From NCBI RefSeq assembly GCF_009762775.1, contig NZ_CP046401.1, positions 1,984,001-2,048,000 of the forward strand: a stretch of DNA of 64,000 bases, given 5' to 3'. Source of the stretch: Maribellus comscasis. Lineage in GTDB: Bacteria; Bacteroidota; Bacteroidia; Bacteroidales; Prolixibacteraceae. Made by a program: the position numbers and the translations under genes. This document shows, piece by piece, positions 36,697 to 45,875 of this stretch. Numbering within the stretch: position 1 is the first letter of the stretch; each line of letters begins with the position of its first letter. Below the pieces are notes generated by a model. It saw only the letters and a program-made list of their open reading frames with translations, did not search any database and had not been told where the DNA came from.

Positions 36697-37926
36697 TTAT
36701 TGATAAACAAGTCGGCTCAAACACTTTTCATCCAGTACAACGTTGGCAACTTCCATTAGTTCTTCCGCCGTTATCGATTCTATTTTGTCGAAAATAACCC
36801 GTAACGGGTCTACTTTATTGTATAAAAGATAACTTTTACCGATGGTCAGCATCAGGTCTTCCCGGCTTTCAGTTGAAATCGCAATTTGCCCGACTAGTTG
36901 TTTTTTTGCTTTACTTAACTGAACCGCACCAAGCTTTTTATCGCGTAAAAGTTTAAATTCCTTTAAAACAAGTTTATAAGCTTTCTCAAAATTATCCCTG
37001 TCGGTTCCAAAATACACATTGAATAGTCCGGTATCGGAGTAGGCGGTGTAATTTGATTCAATATTATATGCCATTCCTTTTCGTTCGCGAAGAGCGAGAT
37101 TCAACCTCGAATTCATCGACTGACCTCCAAGCAGGTTGTTCAAAAGAACCATCACATTACGTTTTGGATGAGTGATATCAAATGCAATGTTCCCAACAAC
37201 ACAGTGAGTTTGAAATGTATCTTTTTCGAGAAATCTTTCAACCGGGACATACAACTCAAAGCGCTCCCTTTTCTTTTCCCTTTTCTTTTCCCCGACTTCA
37301 CCAAAATATTTTTCTACAACTTTTATAAGCTTTTCAAAATCGATTTTACCAACCGAACTTATCACCATTTGGTTTGTATGGTAGTTGTTTTCAATAAACT
37401 GCAAAATCGCTTTTCTATTGAATTTATTGATATTTTCTGTTGTTCCCAGAATATTTCGTGCAATTGGGTGGCCATCGAAAACCAACTCTTCAAATTCATC
37501 AAAAATTAACTCCGAAGGGGAATCTTTGTATGAATTAATCTCTTCTGCTATCACTTCCTTTTCCCTGTTCAGTTCTTTTTCTGGATATGTACTATTAAAC
37601 AAGATATCCGCGAGCAACTCGGCTGCCCTCTCATAAAACTCGGCCAAAAAAGTGGAATACAGTGTGGTTTCTTCCTTAGTGGTATAAGCATTTAATTCCC
37701 CTCCCACATCTTCAATCCGGCTTAACACATGAAAAGCCTTTCGTTTTTTTGTTCCTTTAAAAACCGAGTGTTCTATAAAATGTGCCAAACCGTGTTCCAT
37801 CTCCGTCTCGTCGCGCGAGCCTGTGTTTATCAAGATTCCAAGATGCGCAACCGGTGAATCGGCAAACTGATGAATAACACGAATGCCATTCTTCAATGTA
37901 TATGTCAGAAAATCAGTGTCTACCAT
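36697..37926 (-). CDS. M16-family (pitrilysin-like) zinc peptidase
   Basis: Peptidase of 409 residues from the ATG at 37926 (MVDTDFLTYTLKNGIRV). An in-frame ATG at 37980 lies upstream of the promoter and is rejected. The inverted zinc motif HxxEH is in GLAHFIEHSVFKGT, with the downstream Glu in VIAEEINSYKD as third ligand. The C-terminal half is the second M16 domain with the RERKGMAYNIES binding segment. There is no signal peptide, so it is probably a cytoplasmic oligopeptidase, like processing-peptidase relatives. It forms an operon with the O-methyltransferase. Confidence 0.95.
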   Translation of the reverse strand: MVDTDFLTYTLKNGIRVIHQFADSPVAHLGILINTGSRDETEMEHGLAHFIEHSVFKGTKKRKAFHVLSRIEDVGGELNAYTTKEETTLYSTFLAEFYERAAELLADILFNSTYPEKELNREKEVIAEEINSYKDSPSELIFDEFEELVFDGHPIARNILGTTENINKFNRKAILQFIENNYHTNQMVISSVGKIDFEKLIKVVEKYFGEVGEKKREKKRERFELYVPVERFLEKDTFQTHCVVGNIAFDITHPKRNVMVLLNNLLGGQSMNSRLNLALRERKGMAYNIESNYTAYSDTGLFNVYFGTDRDNFEKAYKLVLKEFKLLRDKKLGAVQLSKAKKQLVGQIAISTESREDLMLTIGKSYLLYNKVDPLRVIFDKIESITAEELMEVANVVLDEKCLSRLVYQ

Positions 37927-37946
37927 TAATCGAAATAATGAGCCTG

Positions 37947-37977
37947 CAAAAGTAAGAAAAGAAAGACTGAACACAAA
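37947..37977 (-). promoter_or_regulatory. promoter TTTG-N19-TACTTTTG of the M16/methyltransferase operon
   Basis: On the minus strand TTTG (37974-37977), a 19-base spacer and TACTTTTG (37947-37954) match the consensus exactly. The start site would be near 37940, 14 bases before the chosen ATG. Confidence 0.85.
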
Positions 37978-38054
37978 CAAACGTCACCCATTTCATTTTT
38001 TTTGTGAAATTTCTGATTTGAAAAAAAAATTCTTTGTGATTTTGAAAAATTGTT

Positions 38055-38062
38055 TACTTTTG
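38055..38062 (+). promoter_or_regulatory. -7 promoter element of tRNA-Phe (TACTTTTG)
   Basis: Exact TAnnTTTG match 18 bases before the tRNA. A TTTG (38033-38036) lies 18 bases upstream, one short of the usual spacing. Confidence 0.75.
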
Positions 38063-38079
38063 TCACACCAAAATAAAGG

Positions 38080-38152
<73 letters not shown>

Positions 38153-38174
38153 CTCCTTTAAAAAGGAAACAATT

Positions 38175-38208
38175 AAAAACGAGCACTTTTACGGTGCTCG
38201 TTTTTTTT
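38175..38208 (+). terminator. intrinsic terminator after tRNA-Phe
   Basis: Stem cgagcac (38180-38186) / gtgctcg (38194-38200), preceded by an A-run and followed by eight T. Confidence 0.93.
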
Positions 38209-38282
38209 CGCCAATATATAAAGCATGAATTATAACAAATCATTAATCTTCCGCTTTCTTCAAACTATATATAAACCAACAA

Positions 38283-38313
38283 TTTGGAGTTTATCTTTCA
38301 TTTTGTACTTTTA
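38283..38313 (+). promoter_or_regulatory. promoter TTTG-N19-TACTTTTA of the small unknown gene
   Basis: TTTG (38283-38286), 19 bases, then TACTTTTA (7 of 8 consensus positions). The expected start site is about 15 bases before the ATG at 38335, and the TTG at 38284 lies inside the promoter. Confidence 0.6.
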
Positions 38314-38334
38314 CGCCTGAATACTGTAGGACGG

Positions 38335-38538
38335 ATGCCAAAGGTTAAAATTTACGCCCAAAGATTTAGTAAATCGAGAAAATTTATTAGAGAGCTAAAT
38401 CTGTTGGAAATACCTGAAACAGGGAATAAAATTTCCCTAAATCATAAACTTTATAAGGTAGATAAAGTTTTTCAAACAAATGGTGTGACTGAAATTATTG
38501 TAAGCAAATTTAAAAAGTCGTTTCGATTTCCGTTTTAG
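38335..38538 (+). CDS. small hypothetical protein, 67 residues
   Basis: I do not recognise the family. The product begins MPKVKIYAQRFSKS, is rich in Lys/Arg (isoelectric point clearly basic) and alternates charged and beta-branched residues (LEIPETGNKISL, YKVDKVFQ, EIIVSKF), suggesting a small beta-barrel of the SH3/KOW kind. The support is a near-consensus promoter at the right distance and a protein-like composition. It could bind nucleic acid. It stands between the tRNA-Phe terminator and the ECF sigma promoter, so it is its own unit. Confidence 0.5.
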   Translation: MPKVKIYAQRFSKSRKFIRELNLLEIPETGNKISLNHKLYKVDKVFQTNGVTEIIVSKFKKSFRFPF

Positions 38539-38926
38539 CTTTTGAAAGCAGTTTCTGTAAAACTGAAATTGAAAAAACTCAAATTTGACTCGTCTTGTAA
38601 TTTTCACACATGGGATTATTATGCCCGTAGATTTCAATTGTCCAGTCTGCCGGAATCTGCAACACTCCAGAAAACTATTCGTCCCACGAACCTGCAACAT
38701 CGCCAGGTTTCCCTTTGATAATCGTCTCTGTAAAAAGAATTTTTTGAGATGCTGTCAAAAAATCAATTCCGCTATGTCCAGCGTACTTTTATACAGGAAT
38801 AAAACATTCTCTTTTAGCTGATTTTTTAAATTAAGTAAATATACTTCAACCCATTAAGTTCAACTTGCTGTTAAATATAAGGTTAACTTTGCGTTGTTAT
38901 TTCTATATTTGCGCCATTATTTTGGA
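38539..38926 (+). other. 388-bp intergenic region with a possible gene remnant
   Basis: No intact gene is convincing. On the minus strand about 38583-38790 one frame reads protein-like on both sides of a stop codon (GIDFLTASQKILFTE, then FSGVLQIPADWTIEIYGHNN), which may be a decayed gene. The sigma-factor promoter lies at the right end. Confidence 0.3.
38904..38911 (+). promoter_or_regulatory. -7 promoter element of the sigma/FecR/SusC operon (TATATTTG)
   Basis: Exact TAnnTTTG match 16 bases before the ATG at 38927. In-frame starts further up (38894) overlap or precede it and are rejected. No clear -33 partner. Confidence 0.6.
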
Positions 38927-39526
38927 ATGAAAACAAGTGAGAAAGAAATAATTAGAGGACTAAAAAAAGGAGATGAAAGCACTTTCGTTTATCTCTTTAA
39001 CGAATATTACGTTTCGCTTTGTGCGTATTCCCAAAAATATGTCGGGCGAAAAGATGTAGCCGAGGAAATTGTTTCTGACATCTTCTTTAGCATCTGGGAA
39101 AACCGTAAAAAACTCAAAATAAACACCTCTTTAAAGTCCTATTTGTTTAAATCGGTAGTAAACAACTCACTTTACTATTTAAGAAAGCTGGAAAAAGAGA
39201 ACAAGCTAAAAGAGTTTTTTAGCGACAGAGAAGTAAACAATATTGAGTTTTCCTTCTCACCTGAAGAGGTTTTGGAACAAAGCATTATAAAAAACAATAT
39301 TTCAGAAAAAATTGAAGAAGCAGTAAACCGACTCCCCGAACAACAAAAAAAGGCTTTTAAACTAAAACGTTTTGAAGGGAAAAAAAATAAAGAAATTGCA
39401 GAATTAATGGGACTTTCAATAAAAACAGTAGAAATGCATTTGTCGAAAGCCATGCTAAAACTGCGCGAAGATTTAAAAAATTCACTTCCCGACTTTCTTT
39501 TCTTTATATTGTTTAAAAGCCTGTAA
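38927..39526 (+). CDS. ECF-type RNA polymerase sigma factor
   Basis: Sigma-70 family factor of 199 residues, of the Bacteroidetes sigma/FecR type. Region 2 (about 10-80) includes FNEYYVSLCAYSQKYVG and AEEIVSDIFFSIWENR; region 4 (about 125-180) holds the helix-turn-helix KNKEIAELMGLSIKTVEMHL. A short hydrophobic C-terminus (FLFFILFKSL) follows and may contact the membrane. It is the first gene of the mannan-type locus and would activate the susC promoter when FecR is released by the STN-bearing SusC. Confidence 0.95.
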   Translation: MKTSEKEIIRGLKKGDESTFVYLFNEYYVSLCAYSQKYVGRKDVAEEIVSDIFFSIWENRKKLKINTSLKSYLFKSVVNNSLYYLRKLEKENKLKEFFSDREVNNIEFSFSPEEVLEQSIIKNNISEKIEEAVNRLPEQQKKAFKLKRFEGKKNKEIAELMGLSIKTVEMHLSKAMLKLREDLKNSLPDFLFFILFKSL

Positions 39527-39639
39527 ATAACCTCCCGACAAAAAGGAACATCCCAATCGACAATAAAAAGATTGAAAAAATTAATTTTTGATACAGGGTT
39601 TTTTATAAAGCCACATCATAGTAATGAATAAACTTAAAA

Positions 39640-40638
39640 ATGGACTTTAACGAAGATATTCAAATATCGATAATCCGATTGTTCACAGGCGAAGCCAGCC
39701 CTGACGAAAAGAAATCGATTCGGGTTTGGTTAAACCAGTCAGACGGGAATAAACAGCTATACAGCGAGTTGAAAGACTTGTGGCTTGCCAGCGGTATTAA
39801 AACAAATGCCGACGAGTATAACCTTGAACAGGCAATTCTGGAATTCAGAGAAAAGACAAATTATAAAAAACAGCAAAACGAAAGTCGCGTTGTTATTTTC
39901 AATGTACTTAAATACGCGGCTATTTTTCTGCTGGTTGTTAGTATCCCCCTCAGTTATTTCGCCGGCAAACACAACAATATAGTTGATTCTTTCTCAACAG
40001 TAAACTGTGTACCTGGCGATAAATCGATGATTTACCTTCCAGACAGTTCGCGCGTTTGGTTAAACTCAGGAAGTACTTTACAATTTAGCAACAATTTCAA
40101 AAAAGGAGAACGTCAGGTTTTCCTTGAAGGCGAAGCATACTTTTCAGTTGTTAAGGACAAAAAAAATCCTTTCACTGTAAAAAGTGGCGATGTTCATGTG
40201 GAAGTACTTGGCACCGAGTTTAACTTAAAAGCCTATCCCGATGAAAACCACGTTTCAGCAACCTTGGTTGAAGGAAGCCTGAAAGTAAGCGGATTAGAAA
40301 ATTCCACGATAATCAAACCCGGTCAAAAGTTAAAATACGACAATCAAACCAAAGAGATGGCTTTGTTTGAACTTTCGGATACTTCACCAGAAACGGAATG
40401 GAAAGACGGCCGGCTGGTATTCAGAAATGAATCGTTGGAAGAATTGGAAAAAAAGCTGGAGCGTTGGTTTGACGTTGATATCGTACTGGCCGACGATCAG
40501 GTTAAAAAACGAAGATACACCGGAACAATTGAAAGGGAAAGCATCCTGGAAGTCATGTCGTATTTCAGCCTGGCACAATCAGTTGAATACAAAATAGATG
40601 GAAATAAAGTAACTTTTTATAATCAAACCAATAAATAA
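39640..40638 (+). CDS. FecR-family anti-sigma factor
   Basis: Inner-membrane regulator of 332 residues. The cytoplasmic part (about 1-85) should hold the sigma factor. One membrane helix lies at about 88-106 (YAAIFLLVVSIPLSYFAG). The periplasmic FecR domain follows (about 115-215, with LPDSSRVWLNSGSTLQF and VEVLGTEFNLKAY), then the DUF4974 domain (about 250-328, with RLVFRNESLEELEKKLERWF) that contacts the SusC STN domain. It lies 113 bases after the sigma gene. A hairpin separates it from SusC. Confidence 0.95.
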   Translation: MDFNEDIQISIIRLFTGEASPDEKKSIRVWLNQSDGNKQLYSELKDLWLASGIKTNADEYNLEQAILEFREKTNYKKQQNESRVVIFNVLKYAAIFLLVVSIPLSYFAGKHNNIVDSFSTVNCVPGDKSMIYLPDSSRVWLNSGSTLQFSNNFKKGERQVFLEGEAYFSVVKDKKNPFTVKSGDVHVEVLGTEFNLKAYPDENHVSATLVEGSLKVSGLENSTIIKPGQKLKYDNQTKEMALFELSDTSPETEWKDGRLVFRNESLEELEKKLERWFDVDIVLADDQVKKRRYTGTIERESILEVMSYFSLAQSVEYKIDGNKVTFYNQTNK

Positions 40639-40690
40639 CTAAAACAATGAAAACATAGAAAATATTTCAAAAAACACTTCACAAAAAAGA

Positions 40691-40715
40691 TGGGGAAGTC
40701 TCGCACACTTCCCCA
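40691..40715 (+). terminator. hairpin between FecR and SusC (attenuator-like)
   Basis: Perfect 9-bp stem tggggaagt / acttcccca with a 7-base loop and no T-run. It lies 46 bases before SusC. A similar hairpin occupies the same place in the second FecR-SusC gap (63875-63903). Confidence 0.7.
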
Positions 40716-40760
40716 CTAAATAATCAAACCGAAGTTTAACAATTTTAAAGGATCTAATTT

Positions 40761-43700
40761 ATGAATTTTAGTCGAAGATGCCTACCTGGCAAACCGGGAA
40801 AGGCAGTGAAAAAATTATTTCTTATTATGAGAATAACAGGATTCTTGATTTTCATTTTAACTTTTAATGTGTCTGCATCAGTTTGGTCGCAGAACACAAA
40901 AATGAATGTAAAAGTTGAGAACTCCACACTGCAGGAGCTTTTCACACAGATTGAAAACAAGAGCAACTACCGTTTCTTTTACAACAACGAAGACATTGAT
41001 GTCAACCGGAAAGTTACCATCAAAATGGAAAATAAATCAATTGGCAATATTCTGGAGGCTGCATTTATTGATTTACCATATACTTTCAAAGAGGTAAACG
41101 ACAACCTGATTTTAATTGAGAGAATCAAAGAATCAGAGACGACAAAAAGCACACCACTCCAGCAGGAAAAGACAGTTTCAGGGAAAATTACCGATCAGGG
41201 TGGACAACCGCTGCCAGGAGTTTCAATTATTATTAAAGGAACCACACATGGAACGGTTACAAATTTTGATGGCGAATATTCGCTTACCGAAGTACCCGAA
41301 AATGTTATTCTGCAATTTTCATTTGTAGGAATGAAAACTCAGGAAGTTGCGGTAAATAATCAAACAACAATCAATATTGTTATGGAGGAAGAAACAATCG
41401 GGTTACAGGAAGTGGTTGCTATCGGATATGGCAGCCGCCAAAAGAAAAACCTGATTGGTTCTGTTGATCAGATAAGCTCCAGTCTTATTGAAGAAAGACC
41501 GGTTGGAAACACCATGCAGGCCCTGCAGGGAGCATCGGCAAACCTGGTTATTCAGCAAAAAAGCATGAACCCAAACGACAACAGTATGAACATTAATATT
41601 CGTGGTATCAGCACCATGAATAACAACGACCCACTGATTGTAATTGACGGAATGATTACGGAGGTTGAAAGCTTAAATGAAATTAACCCGGCCGACATTG
41701 AAAATATTTCTGTTTTAAAAGACGCCGGTAGTGCAGCAATTTACGGCTCACGTTCGTCAAACGGGGTAATACTGGTTACAACCAAAATGGGTAAAAAGGG
41801 CGATAAACCAACTGTTCGCCTTAATTCAATGGTCGGACTTCAGGTTCCCAACCTGCTTTACAGTCCGGTTAAAGGCTACGAAAATGCCTTGCTAAAAAAT
41901 CAAGCACTGCTAAACGGCGGTTCATCTCCGGTTTTTACACCGGCTGAGATTCGCGATTTACAGGAAAACGGCGACGGAGAATGGTTTCTTGACGGAATCC
42001 TGCAAGATGCTGTTCAGCAAAACTACAATGCCAGTATTTCAGGAGGAAGTGAGACATCAACTTACATGATATCAACCGGATATTACAACCAGAAAAGTAA
42101 CTTCGTGGGCGATTTTGGTGTTGAACGTTATAACTTCCGGACCAATCTTACCAGCGAATATGGCAAATTAAAAGTTGGAGCGTTAATGGCTTTTAACCGT
42201 ACCATGCAAAATGCGCCAAATGCAAGTGCAGGAACACTCATTGTTGACGGTGGGCGTATTCCTCCTTACTATTATTATAAAATGAAAGGCGAAAATGGCA
42301 ACTATATTATTAACGATGTTTTGTCGGAATTTAATCCTTTGGGATTGCTTGAAGCCGGAGGATTTCAGAAAAAAGACAATGACAATTTTTTAGGTAATTT
42401 AAATCTTGAGCTGGAAGTAGCAAATGGCTTAACAGCAAAAGGAGTTGTTGGTCTGGATTTGAGCGCGAACCACCGTTATATCCGCGGACTTGAGGTTCCG
42501 TTTTATTCCAGCGAAACTGCAACTACACCCAACTCTTACGCAAACAGTACCAGAAACACGGAAGATTATAACGAGAAAAAATACATTTTGAACACCCAGT
42601 TTCTGCTTGACTATAATCGTACGTTCGACGATGTTCATAACGTTTCTGGTTTGATTGGTGTTTCAAATGAATCGTACACTCGTCAGGCCAACGAAATCAA
42701 AATGAAGTATACTGACCGCGATCTAGGACTTCCCGAGTCGGAAACTGAAATTGACCCAACCAGCTACAACACGCCGGCTCAAACACAGGAACGGAGTATA
42801 TACTCACTCTTTGGCCGTGCCGGATATTCATATCAGGACAAATACTACGGCGAGTTCAGTTTCCGTTACGACGGTTCTTCAAAATTTTCGGAAGATTACC
42901 GATGGGGGTTCTTCCCTTCAGTTTCGGGTGCATGGCGTTTGTCTGAAGAAAGTTTTATGGAAAATTACAAAAGCCGCTTCGGCGATCTAAAACTCCGTGG
43001 TTCATATGGTGTGCTCGGAAATCAGAATGTTGACGATTATTCTTATTTCACGACTTACACGGTTTATACAAACATTTACGGATTTAATAACAATTCGGTA
43101 TCAGGTACTGGTTTCGATTTTGGAAACAGCGAACTACAGTGGGAAGAATCGGCTAACTTTAACATTGGTCTTGATGCAACTTTCTTTCAAAATAAACTCT
43201 ATGTTTCGCTTGATTATTTTAACAAAGTTACGTCCAACATCCTGCTAACACCGGTTGTTCCATCTGTTTTTGGTGGTGCTGTAGCCAAAGAAAATGCCGG
43301 CGAAATGAAAAATACCGGCTGGGAAGCTACAATTAGTTATAATGCCAGAACAGGAGCTTTTAACCACAATATCCGTTTAAATATTGCTGATGCAAAAAAT
43401 GAGGTGACTGATTTTGGTGGCAACGAGCAAATTGACTCCAGCGACCAGATGTTAAAAATCATCCGCGAAGGTGAAGCGCTGGGATCCTATTTTGGATACA
43501 AAACCGACGGACTGTTTCAAAGCTACGAAGAGATTGAAAACAGTGCCTTACCTATTGGCGCAACTGTTCAACCGGGCGATGTAAAATATGTTGACACCAA
43601 TAACGACGGAGTTATTGATGACAAAGATCGACAGATTTTGGGGAATGCTTTTCCGCGTTACACCTTTGGGTTAACATACGATTTGAAATGGAAAGGTTTT

Positions 43701-44180
43701 GATTTGTCTATGCTCTTTCAGGGCGTAGGAAAACGTGATATGTTTTTGCGTGGTGAATTGGTGGAACCCTTCCATGCCAATTATTCCTATGTAATGTATA
43801 CACACCAGCTGGACTACTGGACGCCAACCAATACCTATGCAAAATGGCCACGATTATCGGCGCCGGGATCCGCCTCAAACACAAACAACTACCAGAAAAG
43901 TTCGGATATCTATATGTTCAGCGCAGCATATGTACGTCTGAAAAACATTCAGTTAGGATACACCATTCCGCAAAAAATTACTTCGCGCTTGGGTATTCAG
44001 AAATTACGCATTAGTGCCAATGCACAGAATCTATTTACACTGGCAAAAGTTTCGTTCATCGATCCTGAATCGACAGAATTTGGAAGCAACATGGGTGGAA
44101 CCGGAGGCACAGGAGCAAACAGCGGACGTAATTATCCCACCTTAAAGTACTATGGGTTTGGTTTAGAGTTGGAATTTTAA
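40761..44180 (+). CDS. SusC-family TonB-linked transporter with STN signalling domain
   Basis: Outer-membrane importer of 1139 residues. Signal region (about 1-44, ending VSASVWSQ) is followed by an STN domain (about 46-120, MNVKVENSTLQELFTQI) that signals to FecR, a carboxypeptidase-regulatory-like domain (about 135-215, GKITDQGGQPLPGVS), the linker VVAIGYGSRQKKNLIGS, a plug with PLIVIDGMIT and VLKDAGSAAIYGSRSSNGVI, and the barrel ending GFGLELEF. Linked to SusD six bases downstream. With the GH76/GH92/GH125 genes following, the likely cargo is alpha-mannan oligosaccharide. Confidence 0.97.
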   Translation: MNFSRRCLPGKPGKAVKKLFLIMRITGFLIFILTFNVSASVWSQNTKMNVKVENSTLQELFTQIENKSNYRFFYNNEDIDVNRKVTIKMENKSIGNILEAAFIDLPYTFKEVNDNLILIERIKESETTKSTPLQQEKTVSGKITDQGGQPLPGVSIIIKGTTHGTVTNFDGEYSLTEVPENVILQFSFVGMKTQEVAVNNQTTINIVMEEETIGLQEVVAIGYGSRQKKNLIGSVDQISSSLIEERPVGNTMQALQGASANLVIQQKSMNPNDNSMNINIRGISTMNNNDPLIVIDGMITEVESLNEINPADIENISVLKDAGSAAIYGSRSSNGVILVTTKMGKKGDKPTVRLNSMVGLQVPNLLYSPVKGYENALLKNQALLNGGSSPVFTPAEIRDLQENGDGEWFLDGILQDAVQQNYNASISGGSETSTYMISTGYYNQKSNFVGDFGVERYNFRTNLTSEYGKLKVGALMAFNRTMQNAPNASAGTLIVDGGRIPPYYYYKMKGENGNYIINDVLSEFNPLGLLEAGGFQKKDNDNFLGNLNLELEVANGLTAKGVVGLDLSANHRYIRGLEVPFYSSETATTPNSYANSTRNTEDYNEKKYILNTQFLLDYNRTFDDVHNVSGLIGVSNESYTRQANEIKMKYTDRDLGLPESETEIDPTSYNTPAQTQERSIYSLFGRAGYSYQDKYYGEFSFRYDGSSKFSEDYRWGFFPSVSGAWRLSEESFMENYKSRFGDLKLRGSYGVLGNQNVDDYSYFTTYTVYTNIYGFNNNSVSGTGFDFGNSELQWEESANFNIGLDATFFQNKLYVSLDYFNKVTSNILLTPVVPSVFGGAVAKENAGEMKNTGWEATISYNARTGAFNHNIRLNIADAKNEVTDFGGNEQIDSSDQMLKIIREGEALGSYFGYKTDGLFQSYEEIENSALPIGATVQPGDVKYVDTNNDGVIDDKDRQILGNAFPRYTFGLTYDLKWKGFDLSMLFQGVGKRDMFLRGELVEPFHANYSYVMYTHQLDYWTPTNTYAKWPRLSAPGSASNTNNYQKSSDIYMFSAAYVRLKNIQLGYTIPQKITSRLGIQKLRISANAQNLFTLAKVSFIDPESTEFGSNMGGTGGTGANSGRNYPTLKYYGFGLELEF

Positions 44181-44192
44181 AAAAGAATGACA

Positions 44193-45830
44193 ATGAAAAA
44201 GATATTTTCAAAATATAGTGCAGTGATAGCAAGCGCCATTCTACTTACGTTTACATCGTGTAATGATTTGGACCTTGCTCCCACGAACAAATTTACAGAA
44301 GACAACTACTGGACTTCAGCCGAAAAAGCCAATATGGTCTTAAACATGGCTTACAGTCAGATGTATAACAACGATTACTTTTTCTCAACAGAAGCTTTAT
44401 CAGACAATATTTACGAAGGACGTGGCTCAAGTTCAGAAAAAGCAATCTCTTCCGGACAGGCAGACGCTTCAAACGGACGTTTTGCCAACGAATGGAAAAA
44501 CTGCTATGAAGGAATAAAAACCTGTCACACATTTTTGGAAAATGTGGATCGCGTGCCAGACATGGATGATGTATTAAAAACAAGAATGGTGGCAGAAGCC
44601 CGTTTTATCAGGGCCTATTTGTTTTTCCGTTTAACTACCTGGTTTGGCGACGTACCTCTTTTTGATCATGATTTAACATTATCGGAATCAAAAGAAATCA
44701 GCCGTACTTCGCAAAGTGACGTTTTGGCTTTTGTGCGAAGTGAGCTGGATGCTGTTGCAAGTGTGTTGCCAACAAAAGAAGAATATGCAGATGAAGATAT
44801 TGGCCGCATTACTTCAGGAGCTGTTGCTGCTTTTAAAGCCCGTACTTATTTGTACAGCAACGATTGGGAAAATGTTGTTACCAATTGCGAAACGCTGATC
44901 AATTCAGACAGTTATGGTGACTATACTCTCTTCTCTTCATATGAAGGATTATTTCTTCCTGAAAACGAATATAACGACGAGGTAATTCTTGACCTGGGTT
45001 ATGTTCCCTCGCTTCGCACCTGGGGCAATTACTACGACCTGGCTCCGCTTTCAGTTGGAGCACGTGTGAACCAGATGGCACCAACACAGGAACTCGTTGA
45101 CAGCTACGTAATGTTAAATGGAAAACCAATTGATGTAACCGGCTCGGGTTACGAGGAAAATGATCCTTATGTAAATCGGGATCCAAGATTGACGGCCACT
45201 GTGGTCTATCATGAATTCTCCTGGCAAAAACCGGATGGCAGCATTCAAACCATTTATATCCAACCGGGAACAGCGCCCGACGAATCAGCTGCTGTTGACG
45301 AATACCAGGGACAGGGTACAAACTCAACATCTACAGGGTATTATATGAGAAAGTATTACGACCCAACATCATTGGCGAGCTTTACATCTGGGTTGAACCT
45401 TATTCTCATCCGTTATGCCGATGTATTGCTGATGTATGCGGAAGCTAAAAATGAATTGGGTGAAATGAACGAAACAGTGTGGAACGAAACCATACGCGCC
45501 ATACGTGAACGTGCCGGTTTTACCGATCCTGAAGCATTGGTTTTTGATTCTTCGTGGAGTACTGCCGATTTAAGGTCCATTATCAGAAATGAAAGACGCG
45601 TTGAACTGGCATTGGAAGGATTGAGAATATTTGATCTTCGCCGCTGGGAAACCGCCGAAGACGCACTGAATGGCTATCCTCACGGAGCCCAATACGGAGA
45701 TTCGTCCATTGATGACGGTTACATCCGCCTCGACCAGCGAGCTTTTAATCCGGAGCGCGATTATCTGTGGGCTGTTCCACAATCACAGAAAGACTTAAAC
45801 CCAAATCTCGGTCAAAATCCCGGATACTAA
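44193..45830 (+). CDS. SusD-family glycan-binding lipoprotein
   Basis: Surface lipoprotein partner of the preceding SusC, 545 residues from ATG 44193 (MKKIFSKYSAV); an ATG two codons earlier (44187) is equally usable. The lipobox is TFTSC. N-terminal features are LDLAPTNKFTEDNYWTS and the helix AEARFIRAYLFFRLTTWFGDVPL; the C-terminal RagB/SusD domain has ILIRYADVLLMYAEAKNELG, IRNERRVELALEGLRIFDLRRW and the final IPQ-like VPQSQKDLNPNLGQNPGY. It is expected to bind the mannan-type glycan. Confidence 0.96.
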   Translation: MKKIFSKYSAVIASAILLTFTSCNDLDLAPTNKFTEDNYWTSAEKANMVLNMAYSQMYNNDYFFSTEALSDNIYEGRGSSSEKAISSGQADASNGRFANEWKNCYEGIKTCHTFLENVDRVPDMDDVLKTRMVAEARFIRAYLFFRLTTWFGDVPLFDHDLTLSESKEISRTSQSDVLAFVRSELDAVASVLPTKEEYADEDIGRITSGAVAAFKARTYLYSNDWENVVTNCETLINSDSYGDYTLFSSYEGLFLPENEYNDEVILDLGYVPSLRTWGNYYDLAPLSVGARVNQMAPTQELVDSYVMLNGKPIDVTGSGYEENDPYVNRDPRLTATVVYHEFSWQKPDGSIQTIYIQPGTAPDESAAVDEYQGQGTNSTSTGYYMRKYYDPTSLASFTSGLNLILIRYADVLLMYAEAKNELGEMNETVWNETIRAIRERAGFTDPEALVFDSSWSTADLRSIIRNERRVELALEGLRIFDLRRWETAEDALNGYPHGAQYGDSSIDDGYIRLDQRAFNPERDYLWAVPQSQKDLNPNLGQNPGY

Positions 45831-45875
45831 AAAAACAAATTTAAACTTAGAATAGCATTAAAAATTGATAGAATC

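Noticed and set aside
38437..38700. 87-residue minus-strand ORF between the small protein and sigma genes
   Set aside because: Overlaps the end of the small plus-strand gene and has an irregular composition rich in Phe/Lys/Cys without motifs.
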